Positions 35,696 through 48,300 of a stretch of DNA of 64,000 nt are shown piece by piece (position 1 is the stretch's first letter; each line of letters opens with the position of its first letter). The DNA lies in assembly GCF_029407905.1 (NCBI RefSeq), contig NC_073624.1, positions 5,220,501 through 5,284,500 on the forward strand. The letters run 5' to 3'. The notes below the pieces were generated by a model. The model saw only the letters and a program-made list of their open reading frames with translations. It had not been told where the DNA came from and did no database searches. This DNA is from Bubalus kerabau. Lineage: Eukaryota > Chordata > Mammalia > Artiodactyla > Bovidae. The translations under genes and the position numbers were made by a program.

Positions 35696-35822
35696 AATTC
35701 CCTGGCGGTCCAGTGGTTAGGATTCCGGGCTTCCACTGCAGAGGGGCACAGGTTCCATCCTTGGTTGGGGAAACCAAGATCCTGCATGCTCCATGGCACA
35801 GCTGGAAAAAAAAAAAAAACTC
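35696..35822 (+). mobile_element. CHR-type SINE, short form
   Basis: Sense copy: 'attccctggcggtccagtgg', then 'ggttccatccttggttgggg', ending in a 14-base A tail. It is inverted relative to the copy 90 bp to its left. Confidence 0.92.
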
Positions 35823-36934
35823 AAAAATTCATTTGTAAAAAAGAAAACGCAAAGCTATGTATTTCTATTGTACACAATGAATTCATAGAAAAAGGAACGG
35901 AAGGATGTGCGCCAGCATGACCAGAACAGCATCCCCTGTGAGAGGGCCATGACGCAAGGACAGGAGGAGGCCAGGGAGGCTCTGCCATGGCAGCGTTCAC
36001 ACGGTACTCGCGAAAATTAGAGCTAAAAGAAGGCGCAGCAAACGGATGCTCTATAGCAGGGACTCAAAGGAGACAGCAGTTCTACAGGGAAGGAGATCAG
36101 AGGCCTACCAGAGGAGGCGAGGCTGCCCGTGGAGCTGATTCTAGGCCCAAGACTGCAGGCGAAAGGCCCCAGTGTGTGGGCGAGAGCAAAGAAGAAAGAA
36201 GCAGCCACCAAGACGTGGGACTTAGAACCAGCCTCTGCAGCGGCGGCATCTCGGGTCCTGCCCTTGGGGCGACCGTGGACCGCGCCTCAACAGGATGGCC
36301 AGCCAGCCTCCCACAGACCCTCTCTTAGTCTCTTCCCACCCCAAGTCAGCCTCTCCCCTTCTGCAGGTGACCATCTGCACTCCACTTCTTCTCCTCTCCA
36401 GATCCATGTGCCTGTCTTCTGGTGAAGCAGGGCTCAGGTATTCTAGATCTCAGCCAGCGGGTACGCTGACTCCCCAGAACACAGTCAGGGAGGAGACTGG
36501 CCCAATGAGAGCTAACAGCTGCAAGGAGACTTCCCTAGGAATGCAAAATGATGGGCACTCTTTCGCCTTGGCCCTGACCTAGGGAGGATATAGGTGGAAG
36601 TCGCCCCCATCATCTTACCACCTCTCAGAAACTGGCAATGAAGGCACTGGGTCTGCAGAGCTGAGGGAACAGAGTTGAGCTGTGCCATCTGTCTGCTGGA
36701 TCAAGCCTTACCTGAGGCTGGTGACCTCAAGGCCTTTCTATCAAATGCACCAGTGAGTTCCATTTATTCTTAATCCACTTTCAGTTGGATTCTCTGTCAT
36801 TTGCAGACTGTCTGGCTGTCACTCCCTGATAAAGGGAAGCCCAGAACGCCCACTGGCTCCAGGATAACCAAACCCCTAAGAGTGGTACCCAAAGACTCCT
36901 GGTGAATGAACCCCACCCCCCGTCGAAGGGCAGA

Positions 36935-37240
36935 TGCAGTTCCCATGCTTTTTCATCTCCCAATGAGGTCACTCCTTTGCCCCAGCTGTTTCACCACCAG
37001 AAATGCCCAGCCAACTCCACCCGGGACCCCAGATTCTTCAGGGAAGCATTCTCTGCACCCTCCACCCTGCGGGCAGAGTTAGGGTGCCTCCTCTGGGTTC
37101 CCTCAGCTCCCAGCACGCATGACAGCTTCCATCCCTTACCCCCCGAAAGGAAATCGTGCTGTGTCCACTGCCCTGTCCCACTGGCCAGGCACTGTTCAAA
37201 AGCTGGCACACGACAAGCATCCGATAAACATTCATAGAAT
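36935..37240 (+). mobile_element. L2 LINE 3' end
   Basis: Ends 'ccaggcactgttcaaaagct' and 'catccgataaacattcatag', resembling an L2 3' end; the 5' part is weak. Confidence 0.5.
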
Positions 37241-38094
37241 AGATAAGTGACTGTAAATGCATTTACGCAGGCAAAATGGAGCCGGATAGAGAACACAGGT
37301 AAGAGACGCAAAGTCAGAAGAACTGGAAACAGGCTGTTCTTGCGAAACATTCCACCTCCAGCCACTTAATTGGGTGAAAAAGAGCGTTTCCATTAAGGCT
37401 TACATTAGCCTGGCAGTCGTGGGTCACCAAGAACCCAATTACTGCGATGCGGCCGCAGGGAGGGTGAGGACCCAAGAGAAAGGAATTTGCTCTGCAATTA
37501 GGGACTTACTGGGACAGGCTGCCTCTGAGGCAACACTCCCAGACCTCGCCCGCTAGAGCGCGCTCCCACCGGCCACCTGCTTTCACATCCCCAGCGGGGC
37601 CCCCTGGAAGGAACGCTCCTCCAGCTCCAGGACTCCAGGTCTTCCAACACCGAAGCCTGCTTAGGTGCAAACACAGAAAAGGCTGGAGCTCTCACAGATC
37701 ACTCCCTCTGCCCAGAAGCAGTCCTTTTCCTCCCCTGAGCCCTGCGTGATCAGAAAACTGTGAGAACCACAGAAAAAAATGAATTGTCTGTGAGAAGGAG
37801 AGCGGGAAGAAAGACTTCTAGGTGAGCCTTCAACATCAGGTGCACCGCATGAACCGCCCGGAGAGCAGAAACCAGGACACGGGGGCAGACCCGGGCTTCT
37901 TGCTCATAAAACGATGGCTGATCCTTTAGGGACCAATGATGACTTGATAGTTCTTTCAGACCGAAAGCAAGTGGGTCAACTGATTCAAGTCACCTCTCTG
38001 AAAGTATCAGGTAGAAAGAATCCCCCAGGGGCCTGAGACGGGGTATGGGTCTGAGGGTGTCTGCTCCTGGTTTCTCCCCACTCCGGTCCACCCC

Positions 38095-38400
38095 ATCACC
38101 CCCGCCCGTGTCTCCAGATGTTGTTCTCAAATGCAGGCCCATGGAGTCACTCCTCTGCCCACAGACTGCCCTGGTCCTCCACTTCTCCCAACACAAAACC
38201 CAAACCCCTCCCCATGCCATCCCACCCCCAACCACTGCAGAGCTCGGGGCCAGGTGTGGTCCCAGTCTTTGCCACCAGTGCTCCGCCGCCCCCAGGAGCA
38301 CCGTGTCCAGTGGCTGAGCCCGGCTGCAAAGCCCACTGCAAACACCCCTTCTTTCCTGGCCCTGCTCAGAGGCGCCCTGGCCCAGGGTCCGTGCTGTGCA
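38095..38400 (+). mobile_element. L2 LINE fragment, probable
   Basis: 'actgccctggtcctccactt' and 'aacacaaaacccaaacccct' resemble the L2 3' region. Low certainty. Confidence 0.4.
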
Positions 38401-39899
38401 GACAGAATAGCAGAGAGAGGGGAGAATTTGGAGACTCATCACAGAACATCCCGTGACCTTGGGCTTTAAGTCCTCCTGCCTTTCACCGTCTCGCCTCTGC
38501 AGAGGGGTTAGAACCAGACCTGTCGTCGTGACCACTCATTTAACGAGGCGGTGCATCCAGCAGCAGCCACATGTAAATGCTGGGTCTCTCCATCCCCGTC
38601 CCCTTACCTGCACCTGCGCTGGGCAGCCAGGAGTGCTGAGCATCCTACGGAATCACCCGCTCGACAAGTCTGAGGGTGCACCAGGCACACGCCAGCTCAA
38701 GGTCGCGCAGCCCAGAGCTCCCAAGTTTACCAATAGAGTGGACGTGCAGATGTCCTCCTGTTCAATTATGAGCTCCCAGAGGCAGAGGTCAAGTCCAATA
38801 ACCCCTGTGCCCCCAGAGGTGGGCTCCGCTCACAGAGGAGACCCCCTAAAGGAGCAGAATCAAAGCGGACCTCGTAAAGCCCGAGTTATCTGCCCGTGTC
38901 AAGGTGTGAAACAGTCTCATTAATTAGCATTCAGGATGACAAGGGGCCACACACCTCCAGGGTCACCAGTTCTTGAAGAATCCAGACGTCGCTCCATCCC
39001 CCTCACCACACTCCAGGCACGTCTCATCTCGAAGATCCTGCACACCCTGCTCAGGCATCACCACCACCATCTCTCAGGTCGCTGAGCACTTCAAGCAGAC
39101 ACTAATTAGGCTGCATTAGAACAAAACTGCAACTCTACAGAGAACATCAAGGTGGCAGGTGGATGGGGCCAGCCACTCAGCCTGACCTGAGCCCCCCATG
39201 CCCGTTCTGAAAGGGGCAAAGTGTGAAGGGCCTCCCGAAGTCAGCCAGCACAGAGCCGGGGCCAGAGGACCCATGCCCAGTGATCAACACATGACATGGA
39301 GCAGGAAGCTCAGAGCCCCCAGGAGGCTCAAAAGCATTGCTCATCTAACTCAGAGTGACATTAAAACGCAGTCGCATGCCAGAGGCAGGGGCATCGAGTG
39401 GGCCTGGTCAGGTGACATGCCTGTCTGGGGACGTGGAGGGCGCCGGTCTCCCCAGGAACCCCGAGGGCCACCATCATGTAGCAGGCTCTCCTGGAGCCCC
39501 TGGGGAATCGTGTGCATCACCCCACCCCTCTGACGAACACCTGGACCATACTCCTGAAGCTGGCCTGCCCCAACCCCCAGGGGGCCATCCCGCTTTGCCT
39601 CCTGTTTTCTCAGTCACCTTGGCTCAAGTCCCTGACAGTCACAGCACCCTGGTCACATCGTCCTAAGCTGATGGCAACCCTGTGACGTGCGCGCTCTGTT
39701 CTCTTAATCTGGGGAAGGTCCATCTGCCACATTTCCACCCATCAGCCGCGCTGGTTCTGAGTAGTTGAACGCGATATCAATCACCCGTCATGAAAATCCA
39801 TCATTAACTAACGATAAAGGAGAGAGAGTCTAGAAAAAGTGGAAGGAGGAAGCAAAGGGGTGAAACCCCAGAAAAACTTAGAATTACCAAAAACAAGGG

Positions 39900-40171
39900 C
39901 TGCTGCTGCTAAGTCGCTTCAGTCGTGTCTGACTCTGTGCAACCCCAAAGACGGCAGCCCACCAGGCTCCCCCATCCCTGGGATTCTCCAGGCAAGAATA
40001 CTGGAGTGGGTTGCCATTGCCTTCTCCAATGCATGAAAGTGAAAAGTGAAAGTGAAAGTGAAGTCGTGTCCGACTCTTTGCGACCCCATGGACTGTAGCC
40101 TACCAGGCTTCTCAGTCCATGGGATTTTCCAGGCAAGAGTACTGGAGTGGGGTGCCATTTCCTTCTCCAAT
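39900..40171 (-). mobile_element. Bov-A2 SINE, full dimer
   Basis: Antisense. Two Bov-A monomers are seen, the left starting at a (gct)n tract and the right at 'gtcgtgtccgactctttgcg', joined by a linker of gtgaaa(a)gtgaaagtg units near 40034-40062. Confidence 0.95.
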
Positions 40172-40400
40172 ATATAGTGGTCGTATCTGCTAATCCCAAA
40201 CTCCAAGTTTATCCCTCCCCAGCCGCTTTGGTAACCATGAGTTTGTTTTCCATGTCTGTGAGTTTGTTTGTAAATAAGCTCATTTGTATCATTGCTTTGG
40301 ATTTCACAAAGAAGTGATATCATATGATATTCATCTCCGTCTGACTTTCTTCACTTAGTATGATAATCTCTAATCCACCCATGTTGCTGCAAATGGCCTG
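40172..40400 (-). mobile_element. L1 LINE fragment
   Basis: Antisense L1: 'aaccatgagtttgttttcca', 'gtttgtaaataagctcattt', 'agtgatatcatatgatattc' and 'atgttgctgcaaatggc'. Confidence 0.85.
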
Positions 40401-40429
40401 AAACTAACATAATATTGTAAATCAACTAT

Positions 40430-40654
40430 GTGCAGGCATGCTGAGTCACTTCAGTCATGTCTGACTCTTTGCAACCCCATGGACCGTAGCCCGCCAGGTT
40501 CCTCTGTCCACGGGATTCTCCACGCAAGATTACTGGAGTGGGTTGCCATGCCCTCCTCCAGGGGATCTTCCCAACCCAGGGATCAAACCCGAGTCTCTTA
40601 TGTCTCCGGCATTGGCAGGCAGGTTCTTTACTACTAACGCCACCTGGGAAGCCC
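40430..40654 (-). mobile_element. Bov-tA SINE with perfect 11-bp target-site duplication
   Basis: Antisense full-length copy ending 'cacctgggaagccc'. It splits an L1-like tail, and aaatcaactat is repeated at 40419-40429 and 40655-40665. Confidence 0.95.
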
Positions 40655-41029
40655 AAATCAACTATATTTCAATTACAAAAAGAAAAAACCTAGTCTCAAG
40701 GCCATCTCCCCTTGCGTGTGTCGGCCATGGTCTCGGCCCCTTGGAGATGTGTCCCACCCACTCGGAGATGCCATGAAACCTCAGCGGGACCAGCCTGATG
40801 AGGTTAACACACTCTGAGAGAAATGCGCTTCGTAAGAGAAAACACGAGATGGTGGGGAAGATAAAACTGGTGAAGCAAGTTGGGCCGGTCCCCGAGCCTC
40901 AGAGCTCATATTAATTAGCCAGATCGTTAATGTCCCATCGTGCCCAGGCAAGACCAAAGTGTGCTCTGCTGAGGAAATAAGAAGATTAAACCATTAAGTC
41001 ATTTTAAGAAAAAAGAACGGATTCTCTGT

Positions 41030-41270
41030 GAACCTGCCGCAGGAACAAACGCTCCTGGGGGAAGAGCGCTTGGGATCCGCGGGAGGGAAACAGGAAGCAC
41101 GGCGCCCTCTGGCGGCTCGCGTCCGCCTGCAGCCTGGAGCCCGGCCCCGCGGAGAACCCGCCGCTGGGCAGAGGTGCGCCTTCCAAAGACGGCCAGTTCT
41201 GGGGGTGCTGGAAGCCATGCGCCTCTGGGGCTGGCGGCTCCACCCGGAATGGATGCCACTCTGAGGGCGA
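41030..41270. promoter_or_regulatory. Small CpG-rich block in intron 1
   Basis: About 22 CpG pairs in 240 bp at high GC, unlike the CpG-poor sequence around it. No SINE is recognised in it. It sits beside an AT-rich unique stretch (40800-41010). It could be an alternative PARVB promoter, an enhancer or an insulator; no splice donor after a convincing start codon was found, so no exon is called. Confidence 0.45.
41102..41115 (-). promoter_or_regulatory. CTCF-like core motif
   Basis: The reverse complement ccgccagagggcgc fits 13 of 14 positions of the CTCF core; the one difference (G at position 3) is also seen in older CTCF consensus sequences. It lies inside the CpG-rich block. Confidence 0.55.
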
Positions 41271-41399
41271 CAAAGTACAAGGGCCTTGAGGACCCACTGT
41301 GCTTCCCGGGGTCAGGCCTTTGAAGAGAAAGCCCCAGAGGAGCAAAGCAGGCGGCTACAGGCATGTGGAGATGCCCGCCCAAGCCAGGTCCCTACCCCA

Positions 41400-41610
41400 G
41401 ACCCCACTACCCTGATCTGTTCCCTTCCTTTCCTTTCCAGTGTTAACACACTCGACGCACATGTGCTTCTGTGCTTCTGAATCCGTGACCATAGCGCCTT
41501 CAGGGCAGACGGAAGACCTGAGGCTCTCCCAGCTCCCTGCACAGGGCCCAGCCCAGAGGAAGCATCAGTAACACTTGGTGCATGAACAGTGAATTCGTGA
41601 ATGAATGAAG
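41400..41610 (+). mobile_element. L2 LINE 3' end
   Basis: 'gcgccttcagggcagacgga', 'cctgcacagggcccagccca' and an ending in 'gtgaatgaatgaagg' fit an L2 3' end. Confidence 0.55.
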
Positions 41611-41667
41611 GTTTCAGGACTCCAGCCTCCCTTTCCGGTTTCTTTTTGGAACTCGTAGGAGCTATTT

Positions 41668-41858
41668 TCTGGGAAAGACTGAGGGCAGGAGGAGAAGGAG
41701 GCGACAGCGGATGAGATGGTTGGATGGCATCACCCATTCACTGTAACAGGAGTCTGAGCAAACTCTGGGAGACAGGGGAGGAGGAGGGAGCCTGGCGTGC
41801 TGCAGTCCATGGGGCTGCAAGGAGTCAGACACGACCTAGAGACTGAACAACAACATGT
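41668..41858 (+). mobile_element. BovB 3' end, short
   Basis: 'gatgagatggttggatggca' and 'gtctgagcaaactctgggag' lead to 'gacctagagactgaacaaca'. 5'-truncated. Confidence 0.85.
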
Positions 41859-41861
41859 AGG

Positions 41862-42325
41862 CTGCATAATGTCTCCTCGCCCCCAAGGAGGTCCCCGTCC
41901 TAATCCCTGGAAACGGCGACCTTATGAACAAAAGCGACTCTGTCCGTGTTATCAAGTGAAAGATCTTGCGATGGGAGATGACCCCCGATTATTGGGGTGA
42001 GCCCAGTGTCATCACAAAGGTCCTTGAGAGAGAAACACAGGTGGATCCGAGTGAGAAAAAGGCAACGTGACAACACAAACAGAGACAGCGTGGAAGCTGC
42101 AGGGCCGCTGGCTTTGGAGATGAGGAAGGGACCGTGAGCCAAGGGCCGTGAGCGCCTCTGGAAGCTGGAAAAGGGTTCTCCCCTGGAGCCTCCAGAAGGG
42201 ACTCGGCCGAGCAGGCACCCTGACTTTAGGACTTACGACCCCCAGAGCTCTCAGATATTAAATGTGCTGCCTTAAGCCGCCCGATCCATGGTGATTCATC
42301 ACAGCAACCAGGAGACACTCATGCA
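41862..42325 (+). mobile_element. MaLR (MLT1-type) LTR
   Basis: Sense landmarks: 'ggaggtccccgtcctaatcc', 'gattattggggtgagccc', 'agatattaaatgtgctgcct' and 'cagcaaccaggagacac'. Confidence 0.7.
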
Positions 42326-43026
42326 GACCTCAGGAGCCCCAGCCACTCCTCGTCATTGCAGAAGGGCCCAGGACACCCTCCGGCCGCACCTGCCTTACCG
42401 AGCACCTGCTCTGTGCGAGGCACCTGGCCAAGCTCCAGGGGCACAACGGTCACTGAAATAGGTCACAGCCTCGGCCACCGGAACAGAACCAACAAGCACG
42501 AAGAAGGCATCGGGCCAACGCTGCGGACGAATCCACAGCTGTCCCCTACGTGTGGCTCACCTGGCAGTGAGGCGGAGGAGGCCGGCTGCTTGATGGCGAA
42601 CGCACTAGCGTGTACTCAGGTGCAACAAGAGCAGGACTGACTCACCGCCAGCAAGATCCAAAGTCGCTTCCCCACCAGCGCCTTCTCAGCCCGGCAGCCG
42701 CGGGTGGGAGGAGGGGGCAGGTCAGATGACCCGCTCTCCTCCCCGCCTGGAACAGCCAGGGATGTGCTAATTGCTTGACCTTTTCGGCCACAGCGGTGCC
42801 CCAGAACCCCTCCCGGCCCCGGAACTTTGTGTATCCTCTCTGTCCCCCCAGGGCACCCGGCTTCTCCCTCCTGCCTCCATCCTTCCAGGAATCGGGTCCA
42901 CCAGGCCCTCGGGCCATTTTCAGACACTGGCAGAGTGCAAGCTCTTTCCCCAGGTCATCTTTCAAGTCACTGAAAATAGCAAATACCAGCCCAGATGTCA
43001 GAGTCGTTGCCAGGCCTCTGGACCCA

Positions 43027-43082
43027 GGCCCAGGGGATCTTCCCAACCCAGGGATCAAACCCGAGTCTCTTATGTCTCCTGT
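43027..43082 (-). mobile_element. Bov-tA SINE, internal fragment
   Basis: Only 'ggggatcttcccaaccca', 'gggatcaaacccgagtctct' and 'tatgtctcctg' remain, antisense. Both ends are lost. Confidence 0.75.
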
Positions 43083-43287
43083 ACCGTCTACAGTACAGCT
43101 GCATCCGGAGCACATTCGGAAGCTGATGGAGGAAAGGATGCCTGTCGCAGGAAGTCAACTGCCTTCTGCTGCATCCGGGTACCTCCCTTGCTTCTCCCAG
43201 CATGAGAACACTGGCCAGAGAAAGAGGCGGCAGAGTGGGGATGGGTAGGGAGGAAGAGGACAAGGACTCAATCGGGTGTGAGGATCC

Positions 43288-43385
43288 AGGCAAACTACCC
43301 ATCTGGGTGTGTGACCTTGAGCAAGTTAACTTCTCCCGGTGTCAGTTTTCCCGTCAGGAGAAATGGGGACACGACCTTAAGTGAG
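43288..43385 (+). mobile_element. MIR SINE core
   Basis: 'gtgtgtgaccttgagcaagt', 'taacttctcccggtgtcagt' and 'aggagaaatggggac' fit MIR. Confidence 0.75.
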
Positions 43386-44589
43386 GGCTTCTCTGGAAGG
43401 AGGGAGAGCCCCCCAGCCAAGTTTCTTTGACATAGTGTCGCCCCTGAAGTGAGGATGCAAACAAGGCTTGTAGGGTGTGGGGCCAGGACTCAGAGCTGGA
43501 GCCTGGGACTCCAATCTAGTGCTCCCGCTGTGCGGCTCTGCACGACGGCCCCCGGCTTTCAAGCACCCTGCCTGGACACACTCTAGGCTGTGACATGTGG
43601 AGACAGGAGGTCATGCTGGCATTTGGTGTGTAGGGGCCAAGGATGCTGCTGGACATCTGCTGTGTCAGGGACACCCCCATCCCCATGGGGGGTCATCCAG
43701 GGCAAAACGTGCGGCGTGCTGAGGTGGGGAAACCCTGCTGGAGCTGACTCGGGAACCGCAGAGGGTGGACAGGCGAGGGGTCCGGACACTGCACAGCTGT
43801 GCGGCACCCACAGGGAGTCAGCATCTAAGGACAAGCGTGGGCATCCTTCAGCCTCAGGACCAAGGCTGGGCAGGGTCCCAGACCCCAGACCCTCCCCCCA
43901 GGGAGCCCCCAAACACCCTCAGCACCCTGGCCGGGGGTCAGACCGGGCAGCTGGGAGGCAGGGGGACTGGGCAGTGAGGGATACTCCCCCATCCCACACC
44001 TCCTTCCTTCCTAAGGGGCGAGCAGCTAGTGGGGGTCCTAGCTATTCTGCGCCACAGGCTGGGATCCACCTGCCCTGGTCCTTGCTCCCTGGGGCTGCAG
44101 GCAGCTCAGCTGGCTACTTGCCCGAGGCCGTGGGCTCCCACCTCTGGTTGCCCTGGCAACCGGGCACCCTCCCTCCCCAAGGAAGCCACGGGCTCTGGCA
44201 GGGTGGGCGCTCTGGACTCTGCTGACAGCTGGGGGCAGGCAAGGACAGGCGGACTGGCCAAGTGTGAGCCAACATCCTGAACGGCCTAGACAGCTGCTGC
44301 CCAGAGGCTCCGCTGGCCCGAGCCCAGGATCACAGCGCTAAGGGACCTTCTGCTGCTGGCCTGGCTCACCCAGGTCCACAGAATGGACCGTGGAGCTCCA
44401 AACTAGAGCCTATCCTAAGGCAGCCAGGCTTCCTTCAGCCCATCTGCCGGAAGCCTGGCCCCAGCTTTAGATGACCAGCCCCTTCTTAGACTTCGGGAGC
44501 CCTCCCTGGAAGCCCACCCCAGGGCCCCTGGGGTGACTGGCACAGCAGCCTGCTTCACTCCTGACCCGAAGTCATGACACTGTTGTTAC

Positions 44590-45230
44590 TTTATGTTTTA
44601 GTAAACGGTCTGTCTCAGAAACCCTCCTACACTGTTGGTGGGAATGTAAACTGGAGCCACTATGAAGAACAGTGTGGAGATTCCTCAAAAAACCAGAAAC
44701 AGAGCTTCCCTATGATCCAGTCTCCTGGGCAAATATATTCAGACAAAACTGTAACTCAAAAGGATACCTGCCCTCAAAAGTGCACAGTAGCCAAGACATG
44801 GAATCAACCTAACTGTCCATCCACAGATGAACAGACAAGGGCGTGGCACGTGCATACGATGGGACACTACCCAGCCAAAAAAATGAATGAGACGATGCCA
44901 TCGGCAGCAACAGGGCGGACCTAGAGAGTGTCGCACCACGTGAAGCCAGTCAGAAAGAGAAGACAAACACCACACGATGTCACTCATACGTGGAATCTAA
45001 AACAACACGAACGAACCCATCTACGAGAGAGAAACTGGCTCACAGATGCAGAGAACAGACTTACGGCTGCAAAGGAGGAGGGGAAGGTGGGGAGGGGGGA
45101 TTGTGACTTCTGCATGGTAGATGCAAACTATTATGTGTACATGTAACTGAATCACTTTGCTGTCTGGCAGAAATTAACACGTCGTCAATCAACTATACTT
45201 CAATAAAATATATTTTTAAAAATAAAGAAT
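44590..45230 (+). mobile_element. L1 LINE 3' end
   Basis: 'cactgttggtgggaatgtaa', 'gaagaacagtgtggagattc', 'tgaatcactttgctgtctgg' and 'caactatacttcaataaaat' are L1 3' UTR landmarks up to the A-rich tail. 5'-truncated. Confidence 0.9.
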
Positions 45231-45450
45231 AAATTGTCTATCTCCAGTTTGAACAGACAGTCCAGGGTCCTCTGTCTGTACTCTGGAAGCCCAGTCCGGG
45301 GTCTGACACACAGTAGGACTTCAACAGAAGCCCTCTGAATCCTGAGTAAAATATGTATCCTAACCATGCCTCCTCTCCCTCAGGGTTGCAGACTCATGAG
45401 AAAAACCTCGTGTAAAACCCTCAGCTGATGCTCAGTGAGCGCGTTGTGCG

Positions 45451-45713
45451 GGGACTTCCCGGGTGGCTCAGCGGTTAAGAATCCGCCTGCCAGTGCAGGA
45501 GTACGGGTTCGATCCATGGTCCAAGAAGAACGTGCCGTGGGGCAACCAAGCCTGTGGGTCACGTCTATGGAGCCTGCCCTCCAGAGTCTGCGAGCCGCAA
45601 CAACTGAGCCCATGAGCCCTAAAGTCCGCACTCCCCAGCAAATAGCCCCTGCTCACCACAGAGAAAACCCATGAGCACCCACAAACAGCCGAAAATAAAT
45701 CAATAAATAAAAA
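45451..45713 (+). mobile_element. CHR-type SINE, long form
   Basis: Head 'gacttcccgggtggctcagc', then 'gtgccgtggggcaaccaagc' and 'agccgcaacaactgagccca', ending in an AATAAATA tail. Confidence 0.9.
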
Positions 45714-48110
45714 TGGTTAAGATGGTAAATTGAAAAAAAAAGTATGCTGGGAGAGTTTTGACGACCTAGTACATGCAGGACAGTCATGGGCATGGCTGCA
45801 GGAAAGGGAAGTGGGCCCCGAGCCTGTCCCAGGACACAGCTTCTGGGGTCTGCTGGCTTCCTCCCTTTCGGAAGGGTGTGCCTCCCCTGCCAGGCCTTCT
45901 AGGCGGATGAACACTTCTGTTTCCAAGTGTACCCCAAGTTTAAAGGCGTGTCCCACTTCCCCAGCTGCACACGAACTTCTGTTGGGAGGGACACACGTCA
46001 TCTCTTGTTCCCCTTTGTGTGTCGTTATGTGTGTCTGGGACCTTAGATGGTCAGGGGCTGGGGAAAGGAGGGTGGTTAGATGAATTCACTTTTCTTGTAG
46101 TGCTTGATTCCATTAAAAAGGAGTTCTAAACCAGGTAATAGAAAATAGTCGATGATGACATCAACAGTATTAACTTGCCTTTAAACGCAGATTTCCTCCC
46201 CTTAATAAAAGAAGTCTGCATTTGTATGCACATTTGCCAGTGTGATCACGATGGAATTGGGCTCTGTCTGCACCTGCTCATTCACTCATCCGACAACCAC
46301 TTCGTGGATGTGCCCTAAAGTCAGGCCTGGCACCAGGAGGGTCGGGCAAGGACTCAGACACAGGCCCTGCCCAGAGGCAGAGGGTCTCGGCATCCAGGAC
46401 ACAGATAATGGAGGTCTATGAAGATGCTGGGGACCCAGGAGGGAACAAGCGGCAGGCAGTCCAGGCAGGCTTCCTGGAGGAGGCAGCCTTGGAGTCTAAT
46501 CTTAAAGGAGCCCGGCCCACGAGGCAGAGAGAGAGGGTGCCAGTCTCCATCCCCACATTCCCAGGAGGCACGGGAAGTGTGTTCTTTTGCCCTGGGTTGT
46601 CCTGTAGCAGGAGGTTGGCTAACAAGCCGGGAAGAGAGGCGATGCTTCTGACGTCCTGCTCAGCAAACTGCCAGCTCTTCACCCTCAGGTTCCCTTCTCT
46701 TGTCCCATCCCATGCCCACCTTGAAGTCTCCCCAACCCAGAAAAGCCTGCAGGGTGGGGATGGAGACTATGGCCCGCGCCAGGAAGGAAGGAAGTCTGAC
46801 TCTATCGAGGAGGGCCTGCCCATCCCACACCCTCATATATGAGCTCACACAGGCTTCTGGGGAGACAGCCAGCTGGGGGAACAGGGCGGGGGGCCACTAC
46901 AGACCACGGAACGGAAGCCCAGCAAGCAGGTGACCTGGCCAAGGAGGAAGCTAAATTCCTAGTGGAACCCAGCTACCCAGCCACGACATCCTCAGCACAA
47001 AGTAACAGCCGTGGGGCAGACACATCTTAGAAAGGTCTTAACAGTCTTGGATCCCGCAGGCAGGCACTTAGCTGGGAGGAGAGGCGGGAGGCTGAGCAGA
47101 GGTCGGCAGTGATACAGAAGAGCCAGCAGCCGCCTGGCTCCCCCGGGTCTCGCTCTGGGCGGGTGGGGTGGCCGCAGGACTCCTCGACCGAGCAAGCGGG
47201 CTGCCTCGGTCACTGTCACTTTGCCGACGGGGAAGATAAAGCCAAGGTCCCACAGGTAGTAGGAAACGGAGCTGGGATCTGGCCTGCCAGTCCCACCAGC
47301 TGAGCAGCCAGAACAGATACACATTTGCTGACTTGAGCCCCAGCATAACCTCTGTGTCCTGGTAGTCAGCCTCATCAGCAGAAAAGACAGGACCAAGCAC
47401 AGCGGTGGTGAGCGCTATTCCATAAAAGTCCTCCGAGTGCAAAGACAGAGCGGGGCTGCTGATCAGCAGGCTGTGAGGGGTGGCGGGGGGAGGGGGGGCT
47501 GTGGGGGCACATGACCACGGAGCCACAACAAAGGGGGGCGAGCTTTCAGAGCCTGGGGACCCCTTTTCTAACAGAAAACTTAACAGACCACCTCCTCCTC
47601 CTTGCATCAGTCATTGTTACTTTTTCAGACAGAGAGAACATTCCAGCACGGCTTTCAGCTTTTTGAAGTCCAACAGAACCCGAGAAAAACTGGAAACCAG
47701 CAGTATTTACTGAGCAAGATCGCTATTTACTTGATCCCCATCATTATTTCCCCAAGTGAGTTCCGCAGACAAGGACGCTCACAGGTGTGGTATGAATTTA
47801 GGGTCAAGGAAGTGGAGGAAGTGGGTGAAGCAGAGCTACCCAGGAGGTTTTTCTTTCTTCTGCAGGACCTCTCAGAGGCTTGACTGTGCCTGTGTGCACC
47901 TTGTGATTCCCCTGGGGGAGGGTGGAGAACTCAGTAATCCACCCCTTCGGGAAGAAAAGGCAAGAGGCACAAAGCCCATCACAGCCCCGGGAGGGTGGAC
48001 AGAGTCTGACCCCCTCCCCGCTACCGTCCCCTCCCAGCACCACCTGGGAAGGGCCACCTGGCCTGGCTCAGTCACTCTACGCCTTTTATCATCAAGTCTA
48101 AGTAAAATGA

Positions 48111-48300
48111 GGGCTTCCCTGGTGGCTCAGCTGGTAAAGAACCCGCCTGCAATGCAGGAGACCTGGGTTCAATCCCTGGGTTGGGAAGATCCCCTGGAGA
48201 AGGGAAAGGCTCCCCACTCCAGTAGTCTGGCCTGGAGAATCCCATGGACTGTATAGACCATGGGGTCGCAAAGAGTCGGACACAACTCAGCGACTTTCAC
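48111..48300 (+). mobile_element. Bov-tA SINE, close to consensus
   Basis: Sense copy with an unbroken gggcttccctggtggctcag head and end 'gacacaactcagcgactttc'. Low divergence suggests a young insertion. Confidence 0.96.

Noticed and set aside
41004..41382. Minus-strand frames over the CpG-rich block as a PARVB alternative first exon
   Set aside because: No start codon followed by a donor in the phase needed by exon 2 was convincing; kept only as a regulatory candidate.
48111..48190. tRNA-like A and B box sequences in SINE heads as tRNA genes
   Set aside because: They belong to tRNA-derived SINEs and do not fold into complete tRNAs.
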